Of a stretch of 64,000 nucleotides of DNA, positions 10,401 through 21,600 are shown one piece after another. Location: assembly GCA_011800805.1 (NCBI GenBank), contig MPNW01000152.1:220286-284285 (forward strand), written 5' to 3'. Numbering within the stretch: the first letter of the stretch is position 1; each line of letters starts with the position of its first letter. A program made the translations under genes and the position numbers. This DNA comes from Hirudo medicinalis. Its lineage: Eukaryota > Annelida > Clitellata > Hirudinida > Hirudinidae. Below the pieces are notes generated by a model that made no database searches, was not told where the DNA came from, and saw only the letters and a program-made list of their open reading frames with translations.

Positions 10401-13400
10401 TTTAACATCTTGTCTTTCAGAAATGTTATTTTGCACATCTTTCGGAAGCCATATATTCTTGCTGCAGACAGCCTTTCCGACATTTGACTTTGTATGGCTT
10501 ATAATTTCGAAAATATTCAATAATAATGCATTGCTCTAATAATTCATATCAAAATAAGTATTAGAAATTTAAATAAAAATAACAAGAATATAATTCTACA
10601 TTTATATGTGCATTATTAGATCAATACCTTTACATAAACTAAATAAAGGGACTGGTCCATTCTGTACAATAATCGTGGTCCATTCGATACAATCTCAAGA
10701 GTTTATTTATCACTATTGTGACAAAACTAAAAATGATAAGAAACTTATTTTTATACCATTCGACTCACAGATGCATGTTCAATAAAAATATGCTAAACCA
10801 CAAAACACATCTCACGAGATATTTTCAGAATAATTAAAATTTGAGGGAACCGCAAATTTACCTTTTCAGTGAAAAACGGGAATTACCGATTCGGCATTTG
10901 TAGTCGTATGATAAAATTTAAATGCACTTGTAGAAGTATTAAAGGAGAAACCAAAAGTTAAACAAAAAAGTGAAAAAAACGCCATTAAAATTTTTTTTAT
11001 CTCAGTGGTCCATTCAGTAAGTGGTCGATTCAGTCCTTCTTCCCCCTACATGTCTTTCAAATAACAAGTAAGCAGTCAGGAAATGAATGAAAATTATCGT
11101 TAATTGCTTAATTGATATTGTACTTATTTTTATTAATGACTATCTTTTTTGAATCGCTTCGCCGGTTAAACTCATTTTTTATTAATTATAAATAATTTTA
11201 TTAATCCCATTATCATTTACGTCATTCAAATACTGCCAAATACTTGTTCTCAAAGAACTCGGCGATTGGGACGCTGCTCCCGCAACGGGACTCGAACCCA
11301 TGCTGCCATCGTGAGAGGCGAAGTCTCAAACATTAGACCATGCGGGAGCAAAATGCTCCTTGCTTTCTGTAGCTCTCGAGTTTAAAGCTCGCGATTTAGG
11401 AAAAGGTGAAAGTTGGAAAACTTGAAAGTTGAAAATTGAAAATAGCACAGTTGACCTAGGAATGACGTGTGCAAATTTCAAGTCGCTAACGTTCACCGAT
11501 TTTGGGACAGACAAACATATACACGCACTTTCTGTTTTATATTACAGATGACTAATGACAGCATTTTATAATCAGGCACAACGACATTTCAATCGTGTTT
11601 CACGCGGCTTTATTAATAACTCTCACATGAAACAATTGTTATAACATTTATATCAATAAATTTATAACAAAGTTAATAATAAATATTATTTTATGCATTT
11701 AAATTATGGCTGCAGATTAATCTGTGATAACGCGCGCGATTAACGCGCTTATTTTTTGTGCAATTAAAATAATTAACGCGATGATTAACTTGTTAAAGTT
11801 CATACATTTTATTATTTATTAATTTAATAATAATAATAATAATAATAATAGTTAATTTATAATGCGCCATTTGCATAGCGTCAGAGGCGCCTAATTTATA
11901 ATTTCGAAAATATTTTAAACTACTTTTGTTTTATAACACTTTGTTTATGTCTTGTTATTTATATGTCTTCGTGCTTCCCATATTATCATTGTTAACAAGG
12001 ACCGAAAGTACTGTATTGCGCTTAAAAACATACTACAGCCATAAGTAGCCTAAGCAAGTCGATTGTTGGAGGCAAGTTTAAGCTTAAAACAAACGTTGAT
12101 GTAGTTTGCAATTTATGTCAATGCGAGTTCAAGTATCATCGTGGCATGTCGNNNNNNNNNNNNNNNNNNNNNNNNNNNNNNNNNNNNNNNNNNNNNNNNN
12201 NNNNNNNNNNNNNNNNNNNNNNNNNNNNNNNNNNNNNNNNNNNNNNNNNNNNNNNNNNNNNNNNNNNNNNNNNNNNNNNNNNNNNNNNNNNNNNNNNNNN
12301 NNNNNNNNNNNNNNNNNNNNNNNNNNNNNNNNNNNNNNNNNNNNNNNNNNNNNNNNNNNNNNNNNNNNNNNNNNNNNNNNNNNNNNNNNNNNNNNNNNNN
12401 NNNNNNNNNNNNNNNNNNNNNNNNNNNNNNGGAAAAGTCAGACCAATGGAGCAGGGCAAATTCGATGCTATTACTAAAGCTAAGTTGATCGCCAATAACA
12501 GTAGGCCTGTATTATATAGTTACGGATGAAGGACTGCAAGATGCTATACGCAATGCTGCAAATAACCGGTCGTACTTACATCCAGACCAGTCATAGATTT
12601 TTTTTTTTTTTTAGAGCAGAACCAGAAATTGACCATTGTGTCCATTGGAATGGTGGCGGAAATGAGCGGCTTCACACGGCTTTGTTGCCAAGAAAGCCTT
12701 CAAATACTCAACTTCTCCAGCTACGACATGTGAACGGTTATTTTCCTTTTCTGGACATGTTGTGAATAGCAAAGGTGTTTCTCTATCTCCGAACGACATC
12801 AACAGACTCGCTTGCCTCAGCAACTGGCCGAACGTGAATTAATGAACCACAAAAAATTATTTCTAAACTCAAGAGCGTTTTTTCATGAATAAAATTGACT
12901 TATGGATGAAAATGAAATGTATTGGGAAATTATTGGAAGAGTAAGATGATGAGATTAATCATGCGTTAATCTAAGATTAAAAACGTTTATCGCACTATTA
13001 ACCGAGATTAAAAAAAATTAATCAACCTTTAGCCCTAATTTAAATGAATATTAAACAAATTAAAATATTAATTGCAATTGATAATTGGTTAAGTGACTTC
13101 GATGGTAATTCATTACCATCTGGAACTAATGAACTTTTTATTTTGATCAATGTGCAGAAGTAATCTCTTGAATGGCGTCATCTAATTGTAATGTTAATTA
13201 TCATAATTTATGCATTACACTTATGACTTGCGCCTACTTGGGCAAGAACTCATTTCAGATGCAATTACCATGGTGAATTGCTTTCAAATCTCGAGCCCAA
13301 TACACACGAATGCGAACTGATAAAAGCTATCAAATACGCAGAGTAAATTATTATTTATTAATATGAAGCTTCATCATTTTAAAATGACTACAAATTTTAC

Positions 13401-14870
13401 TTTTAAAAAAGTGGTATTAGTCTTAAATAGATTAATTTGTCGCACATGACACATGCATGCATCTTCCAATTGCATCTGAGAAACACTGGCGCTCAATTTC
13501 TCAAAAAATTACAGAAGTTATTTGGGGAATCCCCGACCCACTCACCACTGAAGAGTCGTGAAGCATCTGCGCATGGAAGAGCAAGGGTTCGTAGAAGGTT
13601 TTGTGTTTTGGGACTTGAAATGGAAACTTTAGAAGAGCGGGTTCCCCTGCAAACAATCTTGAATGATTTCAGGTGAACAAAAATTATATCCAACATGAAA
13701 CTTCACTCTATCATATGTGCAAGTCCTAATGTATGTTCTAAAATTCTAACTACCATATTCCTGCTCAATAAAAAAAAATCGATATTACTTACCTGAAGTG
13801 CTTCCCAATAACGGACGATTTTCAAAATGTCTGATGAAGTCAGCAAATTTTTTGAACTTAGCCAAGCCGAAAGTTATTTCTTCATTTTTCACGTTGATCG
13901 AAAAATGTTTGACAGATGACTTTGTCCTATAAAACAAAGGTTTAACCCGTCCAAATCATAGTGAATGATAATGATAATGAGTGATAACTACGATATCCGT
14001 GATTAATTAAAGAGGCGCATGTGTAACCAGGACTTCAAGACCACTTCAATTTTGAGGGTATCTTTCCATGAAGAGGAAAGTTTTTAAGGCAGAGTGAAAC
14101 CCGGCTGGATCATTTTTGGTAATAGAAGACTGTTCAGATTTGTGGGCCAACAACGTCTAAAGACCTGCCATCCAGCATTGCTGCATTGATGATTTGAAGA
14201 GGGTCTGGCGCCTTCCCGGGATGTGCACGGCAGGGTGAAAGACAGTTATGGCGCGTGTGACTTGGGTAAACGTGAAGAGTGGAGCGAATATCTTGTAGTC
14301 AATTCATTGGCGAATTTCTAGCCAAGGGAGATCGCGGAGAAGTGGTCTTATTTCCTTTTGTTGTGGAAGATTATAAAGATCATAATTCAGATCAAAACTT
14401 ACGCCCATGACCATAACTGCACGTGTTTGTGCGCACTAAATAAATAAATAAAATAATTAATAATATAATATAACAATAATAATAATAATACGGCAATAAT
14501 TAATAGTTAACGAATTAATAATTAAGTTCCTATTATCGACCTAGTTTGGCATGGCTATTAAATACATTGGTCTGAAATATTTGTTTACAAACTAATTAGT
14601 TTGCCTTTGATTACGTGGTGATTCCTTTTAAATGCCGTTTGTTGTTGGTATTTATGCATCGTCATACCAAGTGTGACATGTACGACGTTACGCAACATTG
14701 CATACAAACATGCTACTTCATCTAAACAGTCAAGCAAACTTGCCAACCTAACTGATAAAGTGTAGACATCTGAAGAAGAACTTGGCCGGATGAGGTAGTG
14801 ACCACATTCGCCCAACTGCATCAATAAACTTTCAGTTGTTTCACAGTTGTCCAGAAATGGGTGGTAGCAT
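7476..14870 (-). CDS. DAPP1: SH2-PH adaptor, DAPP1/Bam32-like (5' end not found)
   Basis: Seven exons join in phase: 14870-14748, 13926-13793, 13646-13546, 8094-8041, 7949-7789, 7658-7571 and 7502-7476, ending in TGA. The first two encode an SH2 domain with the phosphotyrosine-binding Arg in YLIRPS and a VKHFSINV/FIRHFENRPLLGS half. The third is a linker. The next three encode a PH domain (SGYLIKQGGFVK, TWKERWCVVDG, and a C-terminal helix with the invariant Trp in DLESWSSTL). The last exon adds ATIRKLKS. SH2 followed by PH in this order is the architecture of DAPP1, which couples phosphotyrosine to 3-phosphoinositides at the plasma membrane. The WYH motif opening the SH2 reads CYH here. The first exon, which must supply two bases of a codon, was not found. 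The 5.4 kb intron between exons three and four holds several transposons and the assembly gap. Confidence 0.82.
8715..8890 (-). mobile_element. tRNA-derived SINE, long-tail type, 5'-truncated
   Basis: On the minus strand a partial tRNA-like head (GGTTCGAATTCCGTTGCGG) leads into CACTATCCTAATCACCCAG, then about 120 bases ending in GAGTTTGTCTGGCGAAGCC. The same body follows the head near 11.2 kb. Lies in the SH2-PH gene intron. Confidence 0.7.
9080..9890 (-). mobile_element. hAT transposase remnant
   Basis: On the minus strand, broken frames read MDCWISRSYSSSHVAISAVF, then HPYGGEILAKVLND, then NASNMIKAVKIL. These resemble the central hAT transposase blocks (a W-containing block, HTGENIA and DNASNM). 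Frames are interrupted by stops and shifts. A weaker piece (TYLMIQKLNEL) continues beyond the SINE that splits the copy. Non-functional. Confidence 0.65.
9283..9407 (+). mobile_element. tRNA-derived SINE with 13-bp target duplication
   Basis: Full-length short-tail copy: tRNA-like head with A and B boxes, loop CTCTCAC, then the tail CGTCCTAATCATCTAGTTAT and ACGGACGTTAATGAACAATT. Flanked by identical TTTTTGTAACAAG at 9270-9282 and 9408-9420. It is inserted in the hAT remnant. Confidence 0.9.
10007..11036. repeat. Dispersed GGTCCATTC motif cluster
   Basis: The motif GTGGTCCATTCNGTA occurs near 10007, 10655, 10677 and 11007, with a diverged copy (GGTCGATTCAG) near 11023 and an inverted copy (ACTGAATGGACCAG) near 10031. 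The sequence between is AT-rich and carries no recognised gene. It may be a decayed transposon with subterminal repeats. Confidence 0.5.
11155..11350 (-). mobile_element. tRNA-derived SINE, long-tail type
   Basis: On the minus strand a complete tRNA-like head starting GCTCCCGCATGGTCTAATG, with loop CTCTCAC and B box GGTTCGAGTCCCG, is followed by the long body that ends near AACCGGCGAAGCGATT. It matches the body of the 8.7 kb copy. Confidence 0.75.
11705..13037 (+). mobile_element. hAT/ZBED element, internally deleted, 8-bp TSD
   Basis: Flanked by identical ATTTAAAT at 11697-11704 and 13038-13045. Ends are imperfect inverted repeats (TATGGCTGCAGATTAAT against TAGGGCTAAAGG...GATTAAT). Inside, a BED-type zinc finger start (VVCNLCQCEFKYHRGMS) runs into the N gap. 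After it come fragments resembling ITKA...NSRPV and VTDEGLQDAIRNA, then directly a C-terminal hAT dimerisation block (EWWRK, ERLFSFSGHVVN, LSPNDINRLACLSNW). The central transposase is missing, and frames carry stops, so the copy is non-autonomous. It lies in the intron of the SH2-PH gene. Confidence 0.85.
12152..12430. other. Assembly gap (279 N)
   Basis: Run of N within the hAT/ZBED element. Open frames spanning it are artefacts. True gap length is unknown. Confidence 1.
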
Positions 14871-16177
14871 CTGATTAGGGATTCATAGATTATACATTTA
14901 TTATTTAAAAATTCATGTTAATCTTTAATGTTTATATAAAGTGATTCGATGATGACATTTTGGTGACATAAAATGTATTTTGTTTAATGCAGGGAAAATA
15001 AGCAATAAGGTCAAACGAAAACAGGTTAGCTAAAATAAATGATTTCAAGCAATTAACTCTCAACAAAATTATCGTTGGCTCGAAAACTTGAATCCCTGGA
15101 AATCGCCTTTATGGATGAATGAAATGCATGAAGCAGTGAAATATTATGGCTGATGATTTATGTGCGCCATAAAGTGTGTAAAGCACATCGAAGGAGGTCT
15201 ACAATTCCTTCGTTTCGTGATGAAAACCTGACGTCATTTATTTTTCCAGACAATATTTGATTGATAAAAAAGCTATTTTAGCTGAGATCTTAAAAACTAG
15301 ATCACGGCCCGAGTTTCAAGAAACGGATCATTTGCAAATTTAAGCGAAAATAAAAGCTTGTAATAAGGATTAAGAGTAACATTATAAGCTTAGGGTGCTC
15401 GTAATATGTTCGTAAAGTTCATAAAAAATAATAAATTAAGACCTATTGCATGCGTTTTGACAATATCACAATGCGATGCATTTGTAAAAGTAAAAATAAC
15501 ATAAAAAATAGCAATAAGCATATGTCACCAAATGCAATTATGGACATAGGAGAGAAATTAACAATGTTGTTTACGTGAGTTCTGTGATGCCCGTCGGAAT
15601 CTTTTCTGTCCTTCCTTTTCGAGGGCAGATCATCTTCGAGATTTCTTGCTATCTTATGTGGTTTTATTTAAACAAAATTTCGAAATAGATGTTGAATAAC
15701 TTTAAATACGTTTACTCCTATAAATTTTTTCCGCAGAAATCCGGCTTAAGCAGTTACTTTGTATTCAAGCTGACTTTTCAAGTGGGCTTAGAGAAAGGAT
15801 CTTCGAAGACATTATAATACATTGTCAGCTCTAGTCGAAAGCCAAGCTATAAATACAAGCAGGAAATTCGGGTTATTAACAATGAGGTTCCCGGTATTTA
15901 AGATAATTGTTTAGAAGGAAGTTCTTAGAACGCAAATAGACTTGCACACATCTTGAGGTCGGCAATGTAAAAAAAATTTTATATTATTACATTATATAAA
16001 CACCTATTATTATGAGCACTTTCAAAAGCTACTTATTAATAGGCAGGTATGCGTTATAGAACGTTTGCTGTAGCAAAGATTTTTTTATAAATCTTGCATC
16101 TAAATTCACATTGATCGTAAGTGTTTTGCGATAATAAAACAGACACAGATTATTTTAGATGACATCAGCATGTGAAA
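14871..16177. other. No exon identified; should hold or precede the SH2-PH 5' exon
   Basis: AT-rich. The missing first exon of the SH2-PH adaptor should lie here or beyond the hAT element. A short polar open segment near 15590-15650 on the minus strand is not convincing. Confidence 0.35.
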
Positions 16178-16185
16178 GCATTCAA

Positions 16186-18186
16186 CAGGGCCGGATTAAG
16201 GGTGAGGCCGAAAGGGTCCTTGCCCCGGGCCACCCACCAAGAGTGGCCTCCCACCAATACAGGCTTTCAAAAAATGACACAAAATACGTAGTCATAACTA
16301 GGAACTGGTTATGCTTCTCTCTCTAATGGATGTGTTTACTGCTTCACGTGCAGATTGATGTGTTTAACTAAAGCAAAATCTGAGTCTTCTCAGCTTTCAT
16401 CTAATGGATTCTGTGATTGAAAACATTCAACAAGAACGTCTACATAGTCATGAGCAGTCAACAGAACATTGAAGGCTACGATTGCTTTCAATAGGAGGTT
16501 AAAAGCAATTTGGTGAAATGATACGGAGCTGACACAACAGGTCGAGCGTTTAGAGCAGTACTGGTGACCGATGTTGTAACGAGTAGTCAGTGTTATTAAA
16601 TTTATTGCCGAGCCTGACTTAGCGTTTAGAGGAGACAACGAATTGGTTGGATCACCTAGACATGGAAACTTTCTGGGTATTCTTGAACTCATCGCCCAGT
16701 ACGCCACTTTCTTGCATAGCATATCGAAACTCAAGCCAATTGCGGCAAGGGACAAACATACTATCTGTCATCTACAATAATGAAAGAGCTTGTCAGTGTA
16801 ATGGGTGAACAAGTCCTCGAAGAAATCATTTCCCGAGTTAAGAAATCAAATTACTACTCCATCTCTTTGGATTCTACACCCAATGCATCCCACATTGACC
16901 AACTGGCCCTTGTATTGAGGTACATGGAAAAAGACGGCCCAGTGAAACGCTTTGTAATATTCATGGCAAACAAAGGCCATGGCGCTCAAGAGATGTTCAA
17001 TGCCTTGATGGAATTTTTGAAGATACATGACCTAGATCTGGGAAACTGCCGCGGACACAGCGGTTACACACATGTGAAATAAATTTTAAAAACTGCCCAA
17101 AAATTACGATCTAGATAAAAAAAAATCAATCGTTGAAAATGCACAATGCGACAATGCATCTGCAATGAGTGGTAAGTACAATGGTCTACAAGCCAAAGTG
17201 GAGAGAGAAGAAGTTTTGCATCCTAGATTCCTTGTGCAACACATTCTCTAAACTTGGTTTGGAAAAATGCTGTAGAATGATGCTCGAATGCTGTGCACTT
17301 GTTTTACTTCCTTGAAAAGCTGTTCGTCTTCTTCAACGCAATTTCAATTTCAATTTGGCAATTTCAAAGCATCGGCATTAACTTTTGACTGAGGCTTTGA
17401 AACATTCATCATTGATTCGTCATTGACTCTCTAAAGTGTCACAACAACGCTTTGGTCCTGCAGAGCCGACGCAACGAAGGCACTTAAGCATGACTACCAT
17501 CAGATTAAGGATGTACTGAAACAAATTGACGATGACATTGAAGAAAAAGAGTGTGTGCGCTGTGAAGCAAAAGTACTGTTAAGACAGATAAATCAGCTTG
17601 AAACAGGTATTTACAACATCTTCTGGAATGATATCCTGCAAAGAACAGATGCTTACTAATAAAAATCTGCAACACGCAAAACTCGATCTAAATACTGCTG
17701 GTCACTGACCAGCTTGAAAAACTATGTAGAATGTGAAAGTTCACAAAAACAATAAACACAGTAAAAATATAGTAAAATAAAGCTAATTTTTTTTAACAAT
17801 TCGAGTGAGAACTTTTAAATTTTAAACCTAGATGTAAGGGGGCCTCACTCTCACTTGCGTTGTCTTGTGGTGTCTTGGACTCGTGATACCCGCACGAAGG
17901 GTCATTGTACCGGCCTTTAAATTAGGGAGAATAATAATTGTTCATTAACGTCCGTTGCATAGCTAGATGATTAGGACGGTGCTCCCGCAACGGGAATCGA
18001 ATCCGTTTTAAATTAGGGAGATAGATGTGCACTTTATGTTGCCAGAGGTGTGTGGACGTCCACAAGGGGGGTGCAAAAATCCAGTTTTCGTGTGGACGTC
18101 ATATAAGGATGGTCCCTAAAGGGGAGTTGGAAAGGGGCCTGCCTTCCCAATGAGTGCAGGCCTCCCACAAGCTTAATCTGGCACTG
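16186..18186 (+). mobile_element. hAT transposon (DUF4371/ZMYM1-like), decayed, 8-bp TSD
   Basis: A 2001-bp element flanked by identical GCATTCAA at 16178-16185 and 18187-18194. Termini are inverted repeats: CAGGGCCGGATTAAG at the left and CAGTGCCAGATTAAG read inward from the right. The plus strand carries transposase pieces in order: LAFRGDNE and HGNFLGILELIAQY near 16620-16700, then an open block 16780-17082 with SLDSTPNASHIDQLALVLRY and KGHGAQEMFNALMEFLK. Next come NASAMSGKYNGLQAKV near 17150 and a C-terminal fragment near 17480-17640. Stops and frameshifts separate them, so it is a pseudogene copy. A truncated SINE is inserted near the right end. Confidence 0.92.
17931..18006 (-). mobile_element. 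5'-truncated SINE nested in the hAT element, 15-bp TSD
   Basis: Only the last part of the tRNA-like head (ACGGATTCGATTCCCGTTGC) and the short tail remain. Identical TTTAAATTAGGGAGA flanks it at 17916-17930 and 18007-18021. The 5' truncation plus long direct repeats suggests insertion by a LINE reverse transcriptase. Confidence 0.9.
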
Positions 18187-18194
18187 GCATTCAA

Positions 18195-18684
18195 TATCGT
18201 TTCTTGAAATCTATACATTTCTTTTTCATTAAATTTTCAATTTTTCGCTTCAATTTAATTTGAGTTGATGAAATACAATTCAAAGAAGCAAAGCAATCTT
18301 AAATCGAATTTTAACCAGCAGACGACAAAAGCATCATAACATGTAAAGAAACAAACGCAATGGAAACAAAAGAATATACTAAATTTTTAAATATAGTAAT
18401 TCAACTGTTTTAATAAACTGAAGCCGATTTGAATTTCACGTGATATTTATTAAATTACTCTTTAAATATCACGTGTTTGTCAGTTGTGTATTTCACACTG
18501 CTCTCTGTGTTGTTGTGTGATTTTCGGACTTTCGAAATACGGCGATCAATATTCTAACAAAAGCGTCAAGACTGAAGTTGGCAATTGCAAAGTTTATTGA
18601 CTAACCCGATGAAAAGTAAACGTTTCTCAACCGTAAATACCTCCTGTCAAAGTATTATCAGCTTCCAGTTGAATTGTCCAAAAA
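18195..18684 (+). promoter_or_regulatory. Upstream region of raptor
   Basis: Unique sequence between the hAT element and the raptor start codon. It must contain the promoter and 5' UTR unless there is a distal non-coding exon. No motif can be assigned with confidence. Confidence 0.3.
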
Positions 18685-21600
18685 ATGGTTCACAGTAAGG
18701 AAGACATTAGTTTGAGACCATTGGGTCTCATTTTAGACGACGAAGAGCCTGGCGACGATGAAATAGTAACTTCATTCTGGTTACACAATCGCGTCTTCAA
18801 GTGTGCTCGTCATAAAGAAGTTATTGAGCCCTGTGCCTCAATAGCTCAAACATGGAGGATGAAGGAAAGAGTTAGCACAATTATGTAAACTTAGTTTTAA
18901 TTTTATGTGAAACAGTATGGTTAAGTGTCAGACACATGAAAATAAATTTAGTTTGTTGCTATTGCATTATTTGGTCACTTTATGATTCAATTAGTCTTTA
19001 TTTAACTTAAATATATGTGACATTAGTAAAGTTTGGTTAAACAATATTTATAATATTTAAAATTAACTTTTTAAATAGATGAAAACTGTGAGTGTGGCCT
19101 TGGTTCTCTGCTTGAACATTGGAGTTGATCCTCCTGATCTTGTGAAAATATCCCCTTGTGCTCGCCAACAGTGTTGGATTGGTCAGTTGAAATATTTTCA
19201 AGAGACCAATTGCAAATGAAGGTAATTGGCATATTTGTTAATATGTAACCTTGCAGATCCTCAGCAGTTCGGTGACTCGTGTGGCGACACCTCAGGACAG
19301 AAACCCATCGAGATAATTGGAGCAGCTTTGCAGAAACAGTATGAAAGGTGGCAGCCACGGGCCAGGTACAAGCTGAGCCTCGATCCCACGGTCGATGACG
19401 TCAAGAAACTCTGCACTTCTCTGCGCAGGAACGCCAAGGACGAGAGGGTGCTATTTCATTACAATGGTCATGGAGTTCCCAGACCAACTCCGAATGGAGA
19501 AATTTGGGTTTTCAACAAGGTTGTTTACTTCCATGTTTTGTGAACATGCTTAGCTTTATAATAATTCCAACAATTGTTTTTAGTTTGATTTGGTTCCTGT
19601 TTATTTATTAAGTGATTTTTTCAGCATTATACGCAATACATTCCCTTGTCCGTGTGCGACTTGCAAATGTGGATGGGGAGTCCTTCAATTTACGTCTTCG
19701 ACTGTTCCAATGCCGGAAACGTGGTGGAATACCTAAGGAGTCCTCCAAACGTGTCGCTGTTCAAGGACACAGAAAGTGATACCGGAGATGTAAGTACTTT
19801 AGTCAATTTTGTAATGATCATGCTGGAATGCAAACAATTTCAATCTCTATTCAAGTGGAGTAATATCAAATCTAATGCATAACACACCACCATTAAATTT
19901 TGTCTGCATTGATTTTTAAACTTTTTTTGAAATTGTGATAACTTTTATTAATAACTTATTGAAATCAAGTTATATAAACAAACTTGAACCCAAGAGAAGT
20001 TTGTGAGTCACCAATATTAATGCCAATACTAACTACAATTCAGAAGGAAGTTTCCTTTGCATGACATTGTTAGAATAAGATGAAGTTGATGTTAAAATAA
20101 TTTGAATGTCTCTAAATTTAAAATTAATGAGCGTAAATTTGATTGTTTGTGCTTAATAGATTGCTTTTCATGTTATGTTATTGTATTCTGGTGAGTAGTT
20201 AGCTGGTAATTAGTTAATATTAATAGTTAATTTTTATGCCGTCACGTGCATAGATTTGACTCCTAATGCCTAAGTTATCTCAAAAATCTGATGAATGTTT
20301 GAATTTTGAGAATCGTCAACATAAACAAGTAAGAGCTTAGAGCTGGATCTCATATTTTATAAACACAAAGTGTTTATCAACCTTTTGAGATGTCTCTAGA
20401 AGTTTAGCTGCTACGTGCTAATAAGAATGATGAAATGTAAGATATGTGATTAGATGATTGTTTACATCATGTGATGCCTTTGCAGTCATTTGTTTTGTTT
20501 TATTATTATTATTATTATTTTCATTATTATTGTTATTATTTATTATTATTATTATTTGGTTTGTTTTGTTTTGTTTTGTTACTTGCGGCAACCATTGACT
20601 ATACTTTTCGTATTTACGTTTGGTTATAGTAGCCAAATATTATGAACCTGAAAAAATGATTAATATGAAACAGCACGAAACAGTTGAAGATAGCTTAAGC
20701 AGACTTGAGATAAGTTCTGCTGTCAGTAATACTGGTAATGCAAAAGCCAGTCATCCAAGTGGATCCTTCATCTTATTGGCTGCTTGTCAGCCCAATGAAA
20801 CTCTGCCCTTGAATTCGGGACTTCCCGCCGATCTATTTACAGCTTGCCTCACTACACCGATAAGGATAGCTCTAAAGTGGTTAGCAAATATATATATATA
20901 TATATATATTCCTTTACGCATTCCTTTACTTAATATTAATTTTAGTAATTATTTTAGTTATTAACTGTTCTGTAATAATTTATCATTAATATTATTAACT
21001 TCATGATTAATCTTAAGTTAATTGATTAGGTATGTCCTGTCCAAAAATTCCAAGCTTGTTCCTGAATTCACAGCAGATCTTGCAGATAGGTATGTGTTTG
21101 CATTTAACTGCAATCCTTGATTTTGAAGTGCATTTTGGTATATATTGCAGAATCCCAGGGCAGCTAAATGATCGGAGGACGATGCTGGGAGAGTTGAACT
21201 GGATTTTCACTGCGATCACCGACACCATCGCTTGGAATGTACTTTCAAGAGGTTTGCAGGCCACATTTTAAATTCACTACTTTGATTTGTAATATTCATT
21301 TATTCAGTTAATTTGATTTTGAAGTTTTCTGCAAGTTTTGTGAACTTTTGTCATGTCATAATCTCATCTTCTACAGGCCTTCATATTTAAAACCTGACAA
21401 TTGATTTTAAATTCATGCTTTTCTTTAAACCTGACTTTGTTGATATTTGTTTATTTCACAGAACTCTTCCAAAAGTTGTTTAGACAGGATTTACTAGTTG
21501 CCAGCCTGTTCAGAAATTTTCTTCTTGCTGAAAGAATTCTCAACTATTACAATTGCAGCCCGATCTCAGTACCTCAACTACCTCCCACACGACATCACTT

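Noticed and set aside
12106..12529. Several open frames of 115-127 codons in all frames
   Set aside because: They consist almost wholly of N from the assembly gap.
13437..13676. Plus-strand 79-codon frame
   Set aside because: The minus strand of the same bases is the linker exon of the SH2-PH gene, with matching splice sites and phase.
16390..16755. Minus-strand 121-codon frame
   Set aside because: Antisense of hAT transposase blocks read on the plus strand.
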